Part shown: positions 60,961 through 64,000 of the stretch, in pieces
Layout: each line of letters starts with the position of its first letter
Position numbering within the stretch: position 1 is the stretch's first letter
Program-made: the position numbers and the translations under genes
Assembly (NCBI GenBank): GCA_023390555.1
Contig: JAEWCQ010000002.1
Span: 62,001-126,000 of the forward strand
DNA length: 64,000 nt
Source: Bacillota bacterium
GTDB taxonomy: Bacteria > Bacillota > Clostridia > Lachnospirales > Lachnospiraceae
Reading direction: 5' to 3'
The notes under the pieces: model-generated
What the model saw: the letters and a program-made list of their open reading frames with translations, nothing else
Told to the model about the DNA's origin: nothing
The model's database searches: none

Positions 60961-61995
60961 ATGATTACAATAAAAGAAATGGCTGAGATTGCAGGAGTCA
61001 GTCCGACTACGGTCGCCAATGTTCTACATGGAAGGACGAAGAAAGTATCCAAAGAGACAATGGAAAAGGTCCAGAAAGTGATTGAGCAGTCCAATTATGT
61101 GTTGAATATGGGAGCTCGTATGCTTGGCAATTACGGCTCTAAGATCATTGCAGTCATTTTGAGTTACGGAAACCGGGGCAGAGCGAATCTGATGCAGGAT
61201 CCGTTTGCAGGTTCCGTGATCGGGGCGATTGAACAGGAAGTAAGCAGGAACGGATATTTTATGATGCTCTATACCAATCCAGATGTGGAAGAATGTCTTC
61301 ATATGGCAATGGCATGGAACATTGAGGGATTGATTCTTCTGGGAATTCAAAGAGAGGAATACTATCGGTTCCGTTCCAGACTGGATATTCCGATCGTCAC
61401 GATTGACACATATTTTGAAAAAGAAGACCGGGAATATATCAATGTCGGTCTGCAGGATTATGAGGGCGGGTATCAGATGACAGAATATCTGATTGAACAG
61501 GGGCACCGGGATATTGCGTTCTTCAGTCAGGTACCCTATGATGGCAAAATAGATGATACACGGTATGTCGGTCATTGCGATGCACTCAGGAAGCACTGCA
61601 TTCCGGTCAGGCCGGATGCGCATCTGTACCTGCAGACGGAAAGCAGGCTGCGGGAGAACACATTGGCTGAATTTGCCCAGAATCAGTTTGGCAAAAACAC
61701 CGCATTGTTTTTTTCGGCTGATTACCTTGCGATAGAGGCCATGAATATCTTTTTTGATCTCGGTTACCGGATACCGGAGGATATTTCGGTCGTCGGCTTC
61801 GATAACATCCCGGCATCCATGCAGTGCCGGCCGGAATTGACCACGATTCAGCAGGATATATATGAAAAAGGAAGAAAAAGTGTGGAGCAGGTTTTAGAAA
61901 TAATCCGCCGGAAACAGAAAATGGCTGCCGCGAATTTCCAGCTGCCAGTGCAGCTGGTGATTCGCGGTACCGTAAAAAACAGGACAAATCATTAA
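60961..61995 (+). CDS. LacI family transcriptional regulator
   Basis: 344 residues. N-terminal LacI helix-turn-helix (ITIKEMAEIAGVSPTTVANVLHG) and hinge helix, then a periplasmic-binding-like sugar sensor ending in the GFDNIPASMQCRPELTTIQQ block. GGAGAGAGG precedes ATG 60961. It ends head-to-head overlapping the alpha-glucosidase stop by 4 bases on the other strand. Likely controls that gene through the palindrome at 63733-63752. Confidence 0.94.
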   Translation: MITIKEMAEIAGVSPTTVANVLHGRTKKVSKETMEKVQKVIEQSNYVLNMGARMLGNYGSKIIAVILSYGNRGRANLMQDPFAGSVIGAIEQEVSRNGYFMMLYTNPDVEECLHMAMAWNIEGLILLGIQREEYYRFRSRLDIPIVTIDTYFEKEDREYINVGLQDYEGGYQMTEYLIEQGHRDIAFFSQVPYDGKIDDTRYVGHCDALRKHCIPVRPDAHLYLQTESRLRENTLAEFAQNQFGKNTALFFSADYLAIEAMNIFFDLGYRIPEDISVVGFDNIPASMQCRPELTTIQQDIYEKGRKSVEQVLEIIRRKQKMAAANFQLPVQLVIRGTVKNRTNH

Positions 61996-63668
61996 AATTC
62001 CAGAATGACAGCTTCATACCCACGCAGAGAGAGTTCCGTGCCATTGGAAAGAAGGGCTTTGCCGCAGTTGCTTAAAACAACTTTTTTGCACTCCTGCGGG
62101 AGTGTGATGGTGCGGGGTTCTTTCCGATAGTTTGCGGCGATAAACAGTGTTTTTTCTTTTCCATACCGGTAAAATGCCATGAGCCTTGTTTCCTGCTCCG
62201 CAAACGGATTCAGACTTCCGTATACAATTGCATCCGTATATTCGGAATCCTTGCGCAGTGCAATCAATCTGCGGTAATAGGTGTATAAAGAGTCTTTCCG
62301 GTCTGTCTGGTCGTCGGCATTGATGCGGGTATAATTCGGATTGACCCGAAGCCATGGAGTTCCGGAGGAAAAACCAGCATTTTTTCCCGCGGTCCATTGA
62401 AACGGAGTACGGCAGTTATCGCGGCTGAAGAAGGAGACCGCCTTGAGTGCCGCTTCGGGAGAAAGACCGGCATCCAGAGCTACCTGATATTCATCCAGCG
62501 TGGAAATATCATTGATTTCGTGGATCGAGTCAAAGTCCATATTTTCCATACCGATTTCCTGACCCTGATAAAGGAACGGAATTCCGCGCAGCATCAGCTG
62601 AATCGTGGCCAGCATCTTTTTACTGGTTTCGTCTGCCTCTCCCTCCGGAATATAACGGCTGACACCGCGGGGTTCGTCATGATTTTCAATGATGTTGGAA
62701 ATAAAACCGGTGTTTCCGGTGATTTTCTGTGTTTCAAAGCAGCAGTCCCGGTATTCGTCCGGTGTGATATGGGCAGAATCATACCAACCCTTTTCACTGG
62801 CACCAAAAATCGTTTCCCGGAAATCGAATTTGGTGGAAAAGTATCCGTTTTCACCGATAAAAGCAGGTAATTCTTCTTCTTTTTCGTTAAATACCTCGCC
62901 TGCGGTGAATGCATCGTATCGTGCGAAGGTGCGGTCACGCAGTTCGGTCAGAAAATCACCGATACCGGTGGTATCTGCCAGCATCTTCCGTGGTGAAACA
63001 AGTCCGTCATCACGGTCGGCCGGGTAATTGTGCGCTGCAAACGGAAGCGCTTTTTTAATATTCATGATGGCATCGATCCGAAAACCGGCAAGACCCTTAT
63101 CGAGCCACCAGTTGATCATCCGGTAGATCTCTTCGCGTACGTTCGGGTTCTCCCAGTTCAGATCCGGCTGTTTTTTGTGGAACATATGAAGATAATAGTA
63201 GTCCGTACCTGGAATCGGTTCCCAGACACTGCCGCCAAAATAAGATCTCCAGTTATTCGGAGCATGTCCGTCAATGCCTTTTTCCATATAGAAATAGTTT
63301 CCGTATTCACCGTCTGGATTCTGCAGGGCTTTCTGGAACCATGCGTGTTCATCCGAACAGTGATTCACAACGAGATCCATTAAAATATACATATCCCGTT
63401 TTCTGGCCTCTGCGATCAGTTCTTCCATATCCTGCATGGTTCCAAAACGCGGATCAATGTTATAATAATCAGAGATATCATACCCCTGATCTGCCAGCGG
63501 GGAACAATAACAGGGAGAAAGCCAGATAATATCAATACCCAGAGTTTTCAGGTAATCCAGCTTCCGGATAATTCCTCTTAAATCACCGATTCCATTTCCA
63601 GTTGTGTCATAGAAACTTTTTGGATAAATCTGATAAGCGACCTTATCATGCCACCATTTTTTTTGCAT
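61992..63668 (-). CDS. GH13 family alpha-glucosidase (probably alpha-1,4 specific)
   Basis: 558 residues, the size of GH13 subfamily 31 oligo-1,6-/alpha-glucosidases. Catalytic Asp199 (GFRID), Glu258 (AGEVF) and Asp331 (IENHDEP) are all present. The residue after the nucleophile is Ala200; in this subfamily Val there goes with alpha-1,6 activity and Ala with alpha-1,4, so a maltase-type enzyme is favoured over isomaltase. No signal peptide, so it acts on imported oligosaccharides. Minus-strand ATG 63668 has AGGAGG 7 bases upstream; another ATG at 63674 is too close to that site. LacI regulator downstream, operator upstream. Confidence 0.94.
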   Translation of the reverse strand: MQKKWWHDKVAYQIYPKSFYDTTGNGIGDLRGIIRKLDYLKTLGIDIIWLSPCYCSPLADQGYDISDYYNIDPRFGTMQDMEELIAEARKRDMYILMDLVVNHCSDEHAWFQKALQNPDGEYGNYFYMEKGIDGHAPNNWRSYFGGSVWEPIPGTDYYYLHMFHKKQPDLNWENPNVREEIYRMINWWLDKGLAGFRIDAIMNIKKALPFAAHNYPADRDDGLVSPRKMLADTTGIGDFLTELRDRTFARYDAFTAGEVFNEKEEELPAFIGENGYFSTKFDFRETIFGASEKGWYDSAHITPDEYRDCCFETQKITGNTGFISNIIENHDEPRGVSRYIPEGEADETSKKMLATIQLMLRGIPFLYQGQEIGMENMDFDSIHEINDISTLDEYQVALDAGLSPEAALKAVSFFSRDNCRTPFQWTAGKNAGFSSGTPWLRVNPNYTRINADDQTDRKDSLYTYYRRLIALRKDSEYTDAIVYGSLNPFAEQETRLMAFYRYGKEKTLFIAANYRKEPRTITLPQECKKVVLSNCGKALLSNGTELSLRGYEAVILEF

Positions 63669-63732
63669 AAGCATTCCTCCTGATGTTTGTTGTCGATAAG
63701 TTAAAGCTATCATGAAAAGCTGGTATTCACAA

Positions 63733-63752
63733 TAGGTGTTTCGAAACACCTA
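63733..63752. promoter_or_regulatory. LacI-type operator between divergent alpha-glucosidase and HAD genes
   Basis: Perfect 20-bp palindrome TAGGTGTTTCGAAACACCTA with the central CG of LacI-family operators. It lies 65 bases upstream of the alpha-glucosidase ATG, next to a TTGTGA -35-like hexamer on the minus strand, and 10 bases before the HAD gene's -35. Confidence 0.65.
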
Positions 63753-63761
63753 AAATAATGA

Positions 63762-63790
63762 TTGCCCGACGGAACATGTTTTTATATAAT
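63762..63790 (+). promoter_or_regulatory. Promoter of the HAD gene
   Basis: -35 TTGCCC (63762-63767), 17-bp spacer, -10 TATAAT (63785-63790). Confidence 0.6.
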
Positions 63791-63812
63791 AAAAAGGAGA
63801 AAAGGAGTATTT

Positions 63813-64000
63813 ATGTCGAAAATAAAATTAATTGCCAGTGATTTAGACGGAACTTTATTATTAAACGGTGCCACAAAATGCAGTGATGCATTATTTCCAA
63901 TGATCACGGAGTTTTCCCGGAAAGGGGGCTACTTTGTTGCGGCGAGCGGCAGACAGTATCCGAATCTGCAGCGTCTCTTCAAGCCGGTCAATGACGAAGT
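63813..64000 (+). CDS. HAD family (Cof-type) hydrolase, N-terminal part (3' end outside window)
   Basis: 62 codons to the window edge. The first motif DLDGTLL (nucleophile Asp about 10) and the FVAASGRQYPNL motif II are those of Cof-type HAD phosphatases, cytosolic enzymes that dephosphorylate sugar phosphates or nucleotides. GGAG lies upstream of ATG 63813. It is divergent from the alpha-glucosidase and may share its LacI operator. Confidence 0.9.
   Translation, partial: MSKIKLIASDLDGTLLLNGATKCSDALFPMITEFSRKGGYFVAASGRQYPNLQRLFKPVNDE

Overview
The window looks like a chromosomal segment of a gut-type Clostridia, most likely a Lachnospiraceae member. This rests on low-to-moderate GC, strong GGAGG-type ribosome binding sites, sigma-A promoters with extended -10 elements, and Firmicutes genes (long hpf, veg, a SPOCS/DUF3794 protein, SEC-C methionine aminopeptidase, giant Ig-rich secreted glycosidases). 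No rRNA, tRNA, insertion sequence, phage or CRISPR array was recognised.

Region 1 (1-24163, all + strand) is an accessory carbohydrate locus. It starts inside a sugar-binding lipoprotein/periplasmic-type protein gene, followed by one duplicated ABC ATPase and two permeases with the YtfQ-YtfR-YtfT-YjfF (furanose sugar) layout. Four giant secreted proteins follow (1357, 1776, 1706 and 1557 residues): three carry GH43 domains and the fourth a GH127/GH146-type (old DUF1680) beta-L-arabinofuranosidase domain. The last three end in an exactly 492-nt, 163-residue Lys-rich pair of Big_2 domains, preceded by 71-residue InlB-like repeats, probably a common cell-surface retention module. Four of the junctions carry long stem-loops and the block ends in a clear terminator at 24131-24163. 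The inferred job is extracellular debranching and hydrolysis of L-arabinofuranose-rich polymers (arabinan, arabinogalactan or extensin type) followed by import of the released furanose sugars.

Region 2 (24171-41045) is housekeeping: an SDR reductase of YmfI type, hibernation factor, an XRE/TPR regulator, ddl-murF, plsC, a PrcB-like lipoprotein, veg, a SPOCS-LysM protein, an NlpC/P60 hydrolase, a YqeY protein, map, an HD-GYP protein, apt, an M18 aminopeptidase, an Asp-box lipoprotein and an AraC regulator.

Region 3 (41228-50416) holds a MoxR-DUF58-transglutaminase cluster with a small unknown protein, a divergent cis-prenyltransferase, a C39-like secreted protein, a GNAT acetyltransferase, a MIF-like protein, a Nudix hydrolase and a ROK glucokinase. 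Region 4 (50539-54528) is a DUF1275 membrane protein, a LysR regulator and metE, with a LysR-type T-N11-A palindrome at about -65 of the predicted metE start. Region 5 (54593-59857) is a three-gene ABC-2 exporter followed by a LAL-type LuxR regulator. Region 6 (59869-64000) has a ketopantoate reductase-like gene, a LacI regulator, a GH13 alpha-glucosidase and the start of a HAD phosphatase. A 20-bp LacI-type palindrome sits between the last two divergent genes.

I see no defence or mobile system. The most distinctive content is the furanoside-degrading surface locus and several sequence-level control elements, notably the veg terminator that overlaps the next gene's start.
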